Shown here in pieces: positions 1 to 8,390 of a DNA stretch of 64,000 bases. A program made the position numbers and the translations under genes. The notes beneath the pieces were generated by a model. It was not told the DNA's origin. It did no database searches and saw nothing but the letters and a program-made list of their open reading frames with translations. Source of the stretch: Radiobacillus deserti (GTDB taxonomy: Bacteria; Bacillota; Bacilli; Bacillales; Amphibacillaceae); NCBI RefSeq assembly GCF_007301515.1, contig NZ_CP041666.1, positions 682,001 to 746,000 of the forward strand. The letters run 5' to 3'. The first letter of the stretch is position 1; every line of letters begins with the position of its first letter.

Positions 1-228
1 CTGATAAAGGTACTTCTTCCAATTCCGAAGATCTTTGTTCCGACCATTGCTTTATTATTAGGATTGGGAATCTCCATTTTCGTCAGCCATCCTCACAATT
101 TTCTTGGAGGAGTTTTCATGGGGTGGTTTTACGGATACGCCGCAATCGGATCCTACGCGTCCTTAAGGACTACATATATTAGTTATATAAAGAAACAAAA
201 AAAGAAAATGGCCCTCCATCGTAAATGA
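1..228 (+). CDS. C-terminal end of an uncharacterised membrane protein (partial)
   Basis: An open frame enters from the left edge and ends at a TGA after 75 codons. The visible part has a hydrophobic segment (residues about 12-28), a second weaker one rich in Gly, Phe and Ala (about 35-52), and a lysine-rich tail (KKQKKK), which suggests a small membrane protein with a cytoplasmic basic end. The start is outside the window, so family and full length cannot be judged. The decayed vanY-like gene follows directly on the same strand. I do not recognise the family. Confidence 0.5.
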   Translation: MIKVLLPIPKIFVPTIALLLGLGISIFVSHPHNFLGGVFMGWFYGYAAIGSYASLRTTYISYIKKQKKKMALHRK

Positions 229-579
229 TAAACACAGATCATCCTTAGCTCTGTGGGAAGCTCAATTGCAGGGAGTTCAACATTTTATGCTTATAAGTGG
301 ATTTCGAAGCTTTGAGGAGCAAGCAGGATTGTATCAAAAAATGGGCTCTACTCTGACTATGCTTTACCGGCTGGATACAGCGAGCATAATTCAGGCTTAT
401 CCCTCGATGTAGGCTCTGCCGAAGAAAAAATGGAAATAGCAGAAGAGGGGAAATGGATAGAGCGCCATGCGTGGGAATATGGATTTGTATTACGCTATTC
501 AGCGGATAAAGAAGAAATTACTGGTATTCAATGACCTTGGCATCTTCGGTATGTCGGATTGCCACACAGAAGGAAGTAG
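229..579 (+). pseudogene. Decayed D-alanyl-D-alanine carboxypeptidase (VanY/YodJ type)
   Basis: Reading across frames gives a clear peptidase M15 (VanY) match: ISGFRSFEEQ in one frame, then from about 355 a second frame with the zinc-site block GYSEHNSGLSLDVGS, then WEYGFVLRY, ITGIQ, an in-frame TGA at 532-534, and PWHLRYVGLPH. VanY enzymes trim the terminal D-Ala from peptidoglycan stem peptides outside the membrane. Two lesions are visible: a frameshift near 350-355 and the nonsense codon just before the last zinc-ligand motif PWH. No start codon or signal peptide remains. A functional product is very unlikely. Confidence 0.75.
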
Positions 580-592
580 AAGCATAAGATAG

Positions 593-628
593 AAAGACTA
601 TTCTCTTTGAAAGAGAATAGTCTTTTTT
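593..628. terminator. Rho-independent terminator
   Basis: A near-perfect inverted repeat (AAGACTATTCTCTTT against AAAGAGAATAGTCTT) is followed by six T on the plus strand. It closes the decayed vanY unit and could also stop transcription of the convergent SLH protein gene. Confidence 0.8.
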
Positions 629-658
629 GACTTGATATAAGATTTTAATGGTCTTCTT

Positions 659-2155
659 TTAACGAAATTGATCATCGTAATTGAAGGTATCTATTTCAAG
701 GTTAACAATTTTACCAATGGTTTTTACGTAAACATCTAAGCCTAAAATTTCTCCTTCTTTAGTATTGTCACTGTTCGGAAATTTAATGAATTCATATCCA
801 TCCTTCAATCCTGTAATATGAAACACATTTGTGTTTCCGTCTCTCGTAACCTCAATAATTCCAGAATTCTTTTGTAGTTCGTATTTTGTAAAGTTTCCTT
901 GTTTTTCAGACAAATCTACAGTCACGTTGTTAGATTCTTTAATAACGCCGGTACGTGGATAGAATTGAGCTAAAGAAAGCGTGCTGAGAATTCCATACCT
1001 ATTAGAAGTCCCGTCCGTATAGGTTACTGTAGCAATTAATTCACCTGTCTTTACAACAGGGATTGATACTACTTTCTCATACTCGGATTTCTTTGTCACT
1101 TCGTATTTTAATGAGCTGTTCACTAACGTACCATCCATTGTCTCCAACTTAATATTCTCTATAGAGGTTTGCTTTACTTTCAAGAAAGTTGGGGCTGGAA
1201 TGACATCGTTTGTTTCTTCAAAGTTAACCGTTAATTTACCATTATCAGAGTTAACGTGAACGTAATATTTTAAGCCTTTTTCAGATTTCTCTCCTGTTGG
1301 AAAATCATATTCCCCTGTTAGGGATAATTTTTGTGTCCCCTCTTTTATTGGTACTAATTGAAGAGTGTCTTTTGTTGTACGATTAGGGATAACTCGGACA
1401 ATGACTTCTTTTTCATTTTTTTCGCCATCAAATAGGTCATGATAATCGTCATATCCGGTAAAATAACTCCAATCATAATCACTTGCTTGTAAGGTAATTG
1501 TTTCAGAGCGTACTTTTTCCGCTTTCGTAATCAAAACAGCAGCTTGTGCTCTTGTAATTGCTTTATTCGGACTATAAGTATGTGGAGAAGTACCAGACAC
1601 AATTCCGAGCTTATGCAAAGTATGGATTGAATCCCTGTGGCTAAAAACATTTTTAATATCGAAGAAAGGCTGGAACGCACTATCGTAGTTATTAGTATTA
1701 TAGGAATAATAGTTAAAATCGAACGCCTTAATTAAAATAGAAGCCATTTGAGCACGTGTAATCGAATCGTTTGGCCCGAAACTCCCATTCCCATAACCGT
1801 TAAATATTCCTTTATCAGCTGCAGCTGCGATAGCTCCGTAACTCCATAAGTCAGGTGAAACATCAGTAAATCCTGGGTCCTTTACATTTTTTGTGTCTAG
1901 TTTTAGTATTTTTGCCATGATAGTAGCTGCTTGTCCACGAGTAATAGAGGCACTAGGTTTAAAGGTTCCATCACTATATCCTCCGATTATGTTGCGTTCT
2001 GCAAGCTTATACACAGCGCTAGCATATGGTTTATTAGTTGGAACATCCTTAAAAGAAAAGGAATCAGCATGTACGTTATTTTTTGATGTGTCTATACTAA
2101 TAAACAACAGGACGACGATCAATAGTACTAGCGATTTATTAAATCTTTTTACCAT
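659..2155 (-). CDS. SLH-domain cell-surface protein
   Basis: A 498-residue secreted protein. A signal peptide (MVKRFNKSLVLLIVVLLF followed by VHADS) is followed by three S-layer homology domains, each with the usual ITRxQA-type motif (ITRGQA, ITRAQM, ITRAQA), in roughly residues 35-225. SLH domains bind pyruvylated secondary cell-wall polymer and anchor proteins to the wall. The remaining C-terminal half is beta-rich, has no family I recognise, and probably projects outward. The frame extends to 2188, but GGAGGG sits six bases before the ATG at 2155, and that ATG begins the signal peptide, so I chose it. It stands alone, convergent with the vanY remnant. Confidence 0.85.
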   Translation of the reverse strand: MVKRFNKSLVLLIVVLLFISIDTSKNNVHADSFSFKDVPTNKPYASAVYKLAERNIIGGYSDGTFKPSASITRGQAATIMAKILKLDTKNVKDPGFTDVSPDLWSYGAIAAAADKGIFNGYGNGSFGPNDSITRAQMASILIKAFDFNYYSYNTNNYDSAFQPFFDIKNVFSHRDSIHTLHKLGIVSGTSPHTYSPNKAITRAQAAVLITKAEKVRSETITLQASDYDWSYFTGYDDYHDLFDGEKNEKEVIVRVIPNRTTKDTLQLVPIKEGTQKLSLTGEYDFPTGEKSEKGLKYYVHVNSDNGKLTVNFEETNDVIPAPTFLKVKQTSIENIKLETMDGTLVNSSLKYEVTKKSEYEKVVSIPVVKTGELIATVTYTDGTSNRYGILSTLSLAQFYPRTGVIKESNNVTVDLSEKQGNFTKYELQKNSGIIEVTRDGNTNVFHITGLKDGYEFIKFPNSDNTKEGEILGLDVYVKTIGKIVNLEIDTFNYDDQFR

Positions 2156-2245
2156 TGTTTTTCCCTCCCAATTTCTTCCTACTACCATATAATCATAATT
2201 TCATAAATTGGGCAATACTAGATAGAGTGAATGAGAGGAGAGATA

Positions 2246-2283
2246 AAGAAAAGAAGAGCCAGTAGTAACTCTTCTTTTCTTAA
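2246..2283 (-). terminator. Terminator of the cadmium ATPase gene
   Basis: A 13-bp stem (AAGAAAAGAAGAG against CTCTTCTTTTCTT) with a 10-base loop overlaps the stop codon of the ATPase gene and ends in a T-rich tract on the minus strand. Confidence 0.7.
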
Positions 2284-4802
2284 TCTTTCATTTTCAACAA
2301 CCGAAATGAATTTAAAATAACGATAATCGCTGCACCTGTATCGCTTAGCACAGCCATCCAAAGTGTTAGCCAACCTGGGAAAATGAATACTAAGGCTGCA
2401 AGCTTTACGATAATAGAAAACCAAATGTTTTGTTTGATGATAGCTAGAGCTTTTCGACTTAATTTAACGGTATGCGGTAGCTTTTCCATGTTATCCGCCA
2501 TCAAGACGATGTCCGCTGTTTCCATTGCTGTATCTGTTCCTGCCCCCCCCATTGCAATTCCTAAGTCAGAAGTTGCAAGAGCAGGGGCATCATTGATTCC
2601 ATCACCAACCATTGCCACTTTGTAACCTTCTTGTTGTAAGGATTTGATCGCATTCACTTTATCTTCTGGTAATAATTCCGCAAAGTAACGAGTCACATTT
2701 ACTTCGTTTGAAATCATTTTCGCCGTGCCTTTATTATCTCCAGTAAGCATAATAACCTGCTTCATTCCGACTTGCTTTAAACCGGTTAAGGCTTGCACGG
2801 TTGTTTTTCTGAGGGTGTCTGAAACGGTAATTACACCAAGGATCTTAGAGTTCGTTCCGATAATGACAACAGATTTTCCTTGTGATTGCCATTGGTCCAC
2901 ATCAGATCGTAATGAATCGAGGGAAAGATTAAGCTCTTCAAATAACCGTATATTACCTGCATAATACACAGTATCATCGATAGTTGCTTGAACGCCTTTT
3001 CCAACAATATTCTTAAACCCGGATCCATTTTGCGCCAAAATCCCTCCGTTTCTTGCATGGTCGGCGATGGCTTTAGCGATTGGATGGGTTGAGTAATCTT
3101 CTAATGTTAAAGCAATCGATAACAAGTTTTCTTCAGATGTGGTGAGTGCGTGAACAGAAGATACTTTTGGTTTCCCTTCTGTCAGCGTTCCTGTTTTATC
3201 AAAGGCAATCGCATTAACAGCACCTGCTTTTTCTAAAAAGGTTCCACCTTTGACTAAGACGCCATTTTTAGCTGCATTTCCAATTGCGGAAACAATCGCT
3301 ACTGGTGTTGAAATCACGAGTGCGCAAGGGCAGGCAACGACTAATAAAGCCAGACCTTTGTACACCCATTCTCCCCATGTACCCAATCCGAATAATGGTG
3401 GCGCAACTATAACGATTAGTGCAATTACGAAAACAACAGGTGTGTATATACTAGCAAACTTATCAATAAACGCTTGGGTAGGAGCTTTTTGTTCCTGTGC
3501 TTCCTCTACTAAATGAATAATCTTAGAAATGGTTGTATCTTCTACTAGGTTTGTTACTTCGACTTCTAAGGATCCGCTTTCGTTGATTGTTCCGGCATAA
3601 ACGGAATCGCCTTCGAACTTATCGACAGGGATGGATTCCCCCGTAATCGGAGCTTGATTGATACTGGATTCACCAGTTAATATCGTTCCATCTAAAGGGA
3701 CTCTATCGCCCGGTTTAATTACAACAATGTCGCCTACTTGAACTTCTTCAACGGGCTTTTTGACTAATTGAACACCATCCTTAATCCATGCTTCTGATGG
3801 AGCTAGGTCCATTAGATTGCGGATTGATCTTCTCGTCTGTTCAATCGATCGGTTCTGGAGTGTGGTCCCTAATGCGAAGAGCCAAATAACAGTTGCTCCT
3901 TCAAACCACTCCCCAATAATAACAGCCCCAATCACTGCTACAGACATTAACACATTCATATCTAAAGACCGACTTTTTATGGCATAAAAAGCACTCTTAA
4001 AAGGTTTATATCCACTTATTCCAATGGCAACTGCATAAAGAAGACTGGAAAGAATAGACGGTAAGTCCAAATAAGATCCCAGAAACCCAAAGGCGATTAG
4101 TATTCCAGTGAAAGTAATCAAACCGTATTCATGTTTTTGTGTAGGGGGTGATTCTTGTTTTTTTATGTTTGTTACTAGAGAAGCTTTGTACCCGATTTTA
4201 GCGACTTCCGATATAATATTTTCTACATGGTCATCGTGATCCACCTTCATTTTTCCGGTTGCAAAGCTAACCTGAACATTATGGACAGAGGGAATCTTAT
4301 TCACGTGGTTTGCGATGCTTTGCGCACAATTCCCGCAATCCATTCCCGCTACTTCAAACGTATCTGTTTTGGAACCTTTCTTTTGAGTGATAGGCTCTAC
4401 ATGAAAACCAAGCTTTTGAACTTCTTGTTCTAAAACGTCAAACGTGAAGCCGTTGGTCCCTACAACCTGTAATTTACTTGTCCCATAATGGACCGTAGCA
4501 TCTTGGACTTCCTTCAACCGCCGAATTCCTTTTTCCAGGGTTGTTGCACAGGAAGGGCAATCCATACCGTGTACCCGATATTCCTCTTTTTCTTTTTTAC
4601 TTTCTTCGAATGTGATGGTTTCAGCTTTTTCATTTACTGTAGAGCAACAGGAAGTATTTATAGTGGCTTCTTCGTTTTTTGATGTGCTTTCACAGCAAGT
4701 GGTACTTGAATGCGATTTGGAATCAATAGCTGTTATTTCAAAGCCATTAAAGGTAGACGCTTCTTCTTTCGTTTTCTGTGTTTTGCAGCATGAATCTGAC
4801 AT
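2280..4802 (-). CDS. cadA: Heavy-metal translocating P-type ATPase (Cd/Zn/Pb exporter)
   Basis: An 840-residue P1B-type ATPase that exports Cd2+, Zn2+ or Pb2+ from the cytoplasm at the cost of ATP. Visible features are two heavy-metal-associated domains (GMDCPSC, cysteines 82 and 85; GMDCGNC, cysteines 156 and 159), the TGES actuator loop, the intramembrane CPC motif (VACPCALVIS), the phosphorylation motif DKTGTLTEG and the hinge GDGINDAPAL. Ahead of the domains is a tail with three Cys-Cys pairs (residues 5-6, 36-37, 52-53), which is unusual and may act as an extra metal-binding arm. The ATG is preceded by AGAGGTGA. It lies 12 bases downstream of its ArsR-type regulator, so the two form a repressor-exporter operon. 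Confidence 0.93.
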   Translation of the reverse strand: MSDSCCKTQKTKEEASTFNGFEITAIDSKSHSSTTCCESTSKNEEATINTSCCSTVNEKAETITFEESKKEKEEYRVHGMDCPSCATTLEKGIRRLKEVQDATVHYGTSKLQVVGTNGFTFDVLEQEVQKLGFHVEPITQKKGSKTDTFEVAGMDCGNCAQSIANHVNKIPSVHNVQVSFATGKMKVDHDDHVENIISEVAKIGYKASLVTNIKKQESPPTQKHEYGLITFTGILIAFGFLGSYLDLPSILSSLLYAVAIGISGYKPFKSAFYAIKSRSLDMNVLMSVAVIGAVIIGEWFEGATVIWLFALGTTLQNRSIEQTRRSIRNLMDLAPSEAWIKDGVQLVKKPVEEVQVGDIVVIKPGDRVPLDGTILTGESSINQAPITGESIPVDKFEGDSVYAGTINESGSLEVEVTNLVEDTTISKIIHLVEEAQEQKAPTQAFIDKFASIYTPVVFVIALIVIVAPPLFGLGTWGEWVYKGLALLVVACPCALVISTPVAIVSAIGNAAKNGVLVKGGTFLEKAGAVNAIAFDKTGTLTEGKPKVSSVHALTTSEENLLSIALTLEDYSTHPIAKAIADHARNGGILAQNGSGFKNIVGKGVQATIDDTVYYAGNIRLFEELNLSLDSLRSDVDQWQSQGKSVVIIGTNSKILGVITVSDTLRKTTVQALTGLKQVGMKQVIMLTGDNKGTAKMISNEVNVTRYFAELLPEDKVNAIKSLQQEGYKVAMVGDGINDAPALATSDLGIAMGGAGTDTAMETADIVLMADNMEKLPHTVKLSRKALAIIKQNIWFSIIVKLAALVFIFPGWLTLWMAVLSDTGAAIIVILNSFRLLKMKD

Positions 4803-4814
4803 GTTGCTTCACCT

Positions 4815-5135
4815 CTATTCCATGTGATGTTCACAATTTGCAATGTTTTCACCAATATCTTCAAGAATAGTATCGAACATGGATAACAAATCAAGCACTT
4901 GTTGATTTCGAAGACTGTAATAGGTATATTTTCCTTCTTGTCTCCCTTTAATTAATCCGCATTCTTTTAGACAGGAAAGGTGCTGGGAGATATTGGATTG
5001 ATTTCCACTCAACTCTTCTACAATTTGCGATACCGTTTTTTCTTGTTGCTTTATACAATCTAAGATTTGAATTCTTGTTTTATTTGCAAATCCGTGTAGA
5101 AATTTTACTTTTGTGTCCAAATTTGTTTTTAGCAT
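4815..5135 (-). CDS. ArsR/SmtB-family metal-sensing repressor
   Basis: A 106-residue winged-helix repressor. The fold is visible in ANKTRIQILDCI (helix 2), VSQIVEELSGNQSNISQHLSCLKECGLI (HTH) and GRQEGKYTYYSL (wing). Proteins of this family leave DNA when they bind Zn, Cd, Pb or similar ions. The ELCVCD alpha-3 metal site of classical CadC is absent (here VEELSG). A C-terminal cluster NCEHHME could supply ligands, so the metal site is more like CzrA/CmtR variants; this is inference. AAGGAGG lies seven bases before the ATG. First gene of the cadA operon, with two operator palindromes upstream. Confidence 0.88.
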   Translation of the reverse strand: MLKTNLDTKVKFLHGFANKTRIQILDCIKQQEKTVSQIVEELSGNQSNISQHLSCLKECGLIKGRQEGKYTYYSLRNQQVLDLLSMFDTILEDIGENIANCEHHME

Positions 5136-5149
5136 AGGAGGTCCTCCTT

Positions 5150-5173
5150 ACATATTAGGAAATACTAATATGT
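5150..5173. promoter_or_regulatory. Operator palindrome 1 of the cadmium operon
   Basis: A perfect 9-bp inverted repeat, ACATATTAG, six bases, CTAATATGT. It lies just downstream of the predicted transcription start and next to the Shine-Dalgarno of the ArsR-type gene, where bound repressor would block transcription. Confidence 0.7.
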
Positions 5174-5183
5174 TTGTTGTTAT

Positions 5184-5213
5184 CATATTAGCAATACCGA
5201 ATATGTGTGTCAA
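5184..5213 (-). promoter_or_regulatory. Promoter of the cadmium operon overlapping operator 2
   Basis: On the minus strand: -35 TTGACA (5213-5208), a 17-bp spacer, and -10 TAATAT (5190-5185). The imperfect palindrome CATATTAG, six bases, CGAATATG (5184-5205) covers the -10 and spacer and matches the half-sites of operator 1. Two copies of one half-site in a 56-bp stretch fit autorepression by the adjacent ArsR-type protein. Confidence 0.7.
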
Positions 5214-5252
5214 ATGAATCGAACACTTGTGAATCTTCTATGAACAATTATT

Positions 5253-5280
5253 TTGGAAAATATGTTACAGCTAGTATAAT
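5253..5280 (+). promoter_or_regulatory. Sigma-A-like promoter for bdbDC
   Basis: TTGGAA and TATAAT are separated by 16 bp, about 55 bases ahead of the bdbD start. It diverges from the cadmium operon promoter. Confidence 0.5.
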
Positions 5281-5336
5281 GGTAAAATGGCGATAATTGT
5301 GTTGGGAACAAAGAAAATTATGTGGAGGTATGACGA

Positions 5337-6014
5337 ATGAAAGATAAAAAGAAATCACCCATTCAACTAATGGTTATTTTAACGATCGTCCTTATTGTTT
5401 TAATTGTCTCTTTAGTCGTGTTAAACAATAAAAAAGAAAATACAGAAGGGGTTCAAACTTTTGACCAAGCCCCTTCAATAGAGGGGCAGCCTACATTGGG
5501 AGACAGCGATGCTCCTGTTACTGTAGTGGAATTTGGAGACTTTAAATGTCCATCTTGTAAGGCGTGGGGAGAATCGGTTTATCCTCAACTAGTAAAGGAT
5601 TATGTAGATACGGGGAAGGTTAAATTCTCCTTCATTAATGTGTTGTTCCATGGGGAAGAATCGGAACGTGCATCTCTTGCTGCAGAAGCTGTCTATCAAC
5701 AAAGCCCAGAGGATTACTGGACATTCCACAAAGCTTTATTTAGTGAACAACCTGAGGATCATAGCGCAGAATGGGTGACTATAGACAAGATGTTAGAGGT
5801 AGCGGAGACGATTCCTACCATTGATGGAAATCAACTAGAATCGAGTATGCAAAGTGAGGAAATAGCAGAAAAAGTACAGCGGGACGCTGCGCTCGTAGAG
5901 GAATTTAATGTAGAGCTTACTCCAACTATTATGATTAATAATAAGATGGTAGAAGATCCGTTTGATTATGAAAAGATAAAAAGTGTAATTGAGGAAGCGT
6001 TAGAGGAGAACTAA
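5337..6014 (+). CDS. bdbD: Membrane-anchored DsbA-like thiol:disulfide oxidoreductase
   Basis: 225 residues, close to the 222 of B. subtilis BdbD. An uncleaved N-terminal anchor (about residues 10-30) is followed by a thioredoxin fold with inserted helices. The active site is CPSC (71-74) and the cis-proline loop is LTPTIMIN near the C-terminus. BdbD introduces disulfides into exported proteins outside the membrane, for example competence factors, and is re-oxidised by BdbC. GGAGG lies eight bases before the ATG. The next gene starts three bases after the stop and encodes its partner. Confidence 0.92.
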   Translation: MKDKKKSPIQLMVILTIVLIVLIVSLVVLNNKKENTEGVQTFDQAPSIEGQPTLGDSDAPVTVVEFGDFKCPSCKAWGESVYPQLVKDYVDTGKVKFSFINVLFHGEESERASLAAEAVYQQSPEDYWTFHKALFSEQPEDHSAEWVTIDKMLEVAETIPTIDGNQLESSMQSEEIAEKVQRDAALVEEFNVELTPTIMINNKMVEDPFDYEKIKSVIEEALEEN

Positions 6015-6017
6015 GAG

Positions 6018-6431
6018 ATGAATAGTATTAGACAGTTTTCTCTTTACGGTGCTTGGATTGTTGCAGTAGTTGCTACTTTAGGAAGCTTGTATTTTAGTGA
6101 AATAAGAGAGTTTATTCCTTGTGAATTATGCTGGTATCAAAGAATTTTAATGTACCCCTTATCTTTAATATTAGGGATAGCCACCTTTCGGGATGATAAG
6201 TCTGTTAAAAAATATGTACTTCCAATGGCAGTGATTGGCTGGTGTATTTCGCTTTTTCATTATTTGGAGCAAAAAGTACCGGGGTTTGCAGAGATTAAGC
6301 CATGTAAGAATGGAGTACTTTGTAGTGCGGAATATATTAACTGGATGGGCTTTGTGACCATTCCATTTTTGGCATGGACAGCCTTTACTTTGATTATTGT
6401 CTGCATGGCTTTCACAAGACCTTCTAAATAA
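6018..6431 (+). CDS. bdbC: DsbB-like quinone-dependent thiol oxidase
   Basis: 137 residues with four hydrophobic segments, the DsbB architecture. The first extracytoplasmic loop carries CELC (C35, C38) and the second CKNGVLC (C96, C102), the two pairs that pass electrons from BdbD to quinone. The length matches B. subtilis BdbC. It follows bdbD immediately and both must be one transcript. Confidence 0.92.
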   Translation: MNSIRQFSLYGAWIVAVVATLGSLYFSEIREFIPCELCWYQRILMYPLSLILGIATFRDDKSVKKYVLPMAVIGWCISLFHYLEQKVPGFAEIKPCKNGVLCSAEYINWMGFVTIPFLAWTAFTLIIVCMAFTRPSK

Positions 6432-6535
6432 TCAATTTTTTGAATGTATTTGATGCTTTAATCGTAAGAGTAAGGTTATATGGTATGATGTACGGTAAAC
6501 ATATAGGTAGTAGCGTGTATTAGGAGGATACGAAC

Positions 6536-7840
6536 TTGTCGATAGAAATCCTGTTTTTGATTGTTTTAATCTTTTTAAATGCCTTTTTTGCAGCATCCGA
6601 AATCGCTTTAATATCATTGAATGATAATAAAGTAAAAATGATGGCAGAGTCAGGAGATAAAAAGGCGATATTACTACAGTCATTATTATCAGAACCGAGT
6701 AAATTTTTAGCCACCATTCAAGTTGGAATTACATTAGCTGGATTTTTAGCTAGTGCTTTTGCAGCCGGTAGTTTCGCGGGGCAATTAGCTGCTTTTTTAC
6801 ATGAGGTAGGTGCACCAATTTCTGTTGACGTGTTAGAAACGATATCAGTTGTAATTATTACCTTGATCTTATCGTATTTTACACTCGTGTTCGGTGAACT
6901 AGTTCCGAAGCGAATTGCAATGAATAAGGCAGAACCTATTGCCATGTTTGTTGTAAGGCCACTTCACATTTTGGCGAAAATGACAGCTCCCTTCGTGAAA
7001 TTACTTACCCTTTCAACAAATGGACTCGTTCGTTTGTTTGGAATTGATCCAAATATGAATGAATCCGAAGTAACGGAAGAAGAGATACGAATGATGGTAG
7101 ATGTCGGAGAAGAACGAGGAGCAATACAAGATGCTGAGAAACAGATGATCAACAATATCTTTGATTTTGATAATACGCTTGTCTCGAATATCATGATTCA
7201 TAGAACAAACATAACCGCTATTTCGATTGGATCCACCCTCGATGATATAGTCGAATTCGTAAAACGCGAAAAATACACAAGATATCCTGTATTTGAAGAA
7301 TCGATAGATAATATTATCGGGATTCTGAATGTGAAGGACTTATTCTCCTTTATTGAACAAGGGAAAATGGCCGATTTCGAAATGAAACAGATATTAAGAA
7401 GTCCGTATTTTGTTCCGGATTCTAGAATGGCGGACGACCTATTCCATGATATGCAGAAAAATAAGAGGCATATAGCAATTGTGATAGATGAGTATGGTGG
7501 CACGGCAGGAATTATTACGTTGGAGGATCTTCTTGAGGAAATCGTTGGAAATATATTTGATGAGCATGATGAAGAAGAATTTGAATATAAGCAGATTGAT
7601 GACAACACCTTTATTTTTAGTGGGATGATGAATCTTGTGGATGTTAGTAAAGTAGTAGATGAAGTCTTCCCGACGGATGATTTTGACACCCTTAGCGGTT
7701 TCATTATTGGTCAACTCGGATATGTCTTGAACGATGGGATGGGTACATCAAGAACTGTGACATACAATAATTTAGAGTTAACGGTTCTTGAAGCAGATGA
7801 AAAGAAGATCAACAGAGTAAAGCTTCAGCGCGTGTTATAG
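6536..7840 (+). CDS. CNNM/CorC-type membrane protein with CBS pair (HlyC/CorC family)
   Basis: 434 residues: DUF21/CNNM transmembrane domain (about 1-195), a tandem CBS pair (about 205-335, with IMIHRTNITAI and the acidic EYGGTAGIITLEDLLEEIVG motif), and a C-terminal CorC_HlyC domain. Members are implicated in Mg2+ (or Co2+) efflux and tolerance, with CBS domains sensing nucleotide-Mg; 'hemolysin' is a historical name. The start is TTG, supported by AGGAGG eight bases upstream. It is monocistronic, with a weak hairpin after the stop. Confidence 0.9.
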   Translation: MSIEILFLIVLIFLNAFFAASEIALISLNDNKVKMMAESGDKKAILLQSLLSEPSKFLATIQVGITLAGFLASAFAAGSFAGQLAAFLHEVGAPISVDVLETISVVIITLILSYFTLVFGELVPKRIAMNKAEPIAMFVVRPLHILAKMTAPFVKLLTLSTNGLVRLFGIDPNMNESEVTEEEIRMMVDVGEERGAIQDAEKQMINNIFDFDNTLVSNIMIHRTNITAISIGSTLDDIVEFVKREKYTRYPVFEESIDNIIGILNVKDLFSFIEQGKMADFEMKQILRSPYFVPDSRMADDLFHDMQKNKRHIAIVIDEYGGTAGIITLEDLLEEIVGNIFDEHDEEEFEYKQIDDNTFIFSGMMNLVDVSKVVDEVFPTDDFDTLSGFIIGQLGYVLNDGMGTSRTVTYNNLELTVLEADEKKINRVKLQRVL

Positions 7841-7855
7841 GCTAATTAGGATAAT

Positions 7856-7890
7856 GGGAAGGTACTGCGACTGCGGTGCCTTCCTTTCGA
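7856..7890 (+). terminator. Weak terminator after the CBS protein gene
   Basis: GGAAGGTAC pairs with GTGCCTTCC (one G-T pair), with a mixed T-rich tail (TTTCGATTTT). Confidence 0.5.
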
Positions 7891-8055
7891 TTTTGGTTCT
7901 ACTAGAGCTTGTTAATTTGTTAAGAAGAAAATGGGGCTAGATAGCTTAAACATCCTTGTTTCTTTGTTGGTCACAAAATAGAATAGGAACTATTCCAACA
8001 TTATAGCCCAGTGGATGTTTGAGTCTGCTCTAAAGTATATGGGATATGTTAAAAG

Positions 8056-8086
8056 AAAAACACCTCTTGAATGTTAAGAGATGTTT
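8056..8086 (-). terminator. Displaced original terminator of tRNA-Ala
   Basis: On the minus strand, AACATCTCTTAA pairs imperfectly with TTCAAGAGGTGTT and a T-rich tract follows. It sits just beyond the tRNA 3' fragment at the left end of the island, where the tRNA gene ended before insertion. Confidence 0.55.
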
Positions 8087-8090
8087 CAAC

Positions 8091-8138
8091 GATGGAGCAT
8101 AGCGGGATCGAACCGCTGACCTCTACACTGCCAGTGTA
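8091..8138 (-). other. attL: displaced 3' half of tRNA-Ala
   Basis: Read on the minus strand this is a tRNA-Ala 3' half from the anticodon stem to the discriminator base (ending ATGCTCCA), with T-stem AGCGG/CCGCT. The last 21 bases on the plus strand (8118-8138) are identical to 14654-14674 inside the intact tRNA. This is the remnant left when the island inserted. Confidence 0.88.
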
Positions 8139-8253
8139 AATGGTGTGTATCTTTTAGTATTCGTTGAGGTCTGTTGAGGTACTCTGATCCCTTGCTACGT
8201 GTCCTCTTGTTATCTTCTATGTTTTATAGAGTCCGTATGGAACTTGTAATATG

Positions 8254-8284
8254 ATGACCAAAATTATGACCACTGTGTTGACCA
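8254..8284. repeat. Putative integrase arm-type sites, left
   Basis: ATGACCA at 8254, ATGACCA at 8266 and TTGACCA at 8278, at exact 12-bp steps. The same 7-mer occurs twice next to the right attachment site (14539 and 14550). Repeats flanking both att cores are what arm-type binding sites of a lambda-family integrase look like. Confidence 0.5.
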
Positions 8285-8353
8285 CATTGATTGTGTGTAG
8301 CGTTGTTTGCCGACAATGTCATCAAATATGAAATCAAATATATGTATTGCGAA

Positions 8354-8390
8354 AGGCGAGGAGTCAATTTATGACATCCTTGCTTTTTTT
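8354..8390 (+). terminator. Terminator-like hairpin in the island left arm
   Basis: GCGAGGAGTCA pairs imperfectly with TGACATCCTTGC, followed by seven T. No obvious gene ends here; it may insulate the rep unit. Confidence 0.5.

Noticed and set aside
7198..7704. 168-residue minus-strand frame inside the CBS protein gene
   Set aside because: Ser/Ile-rich shadow of the real gene, with no ribosome-binding site.
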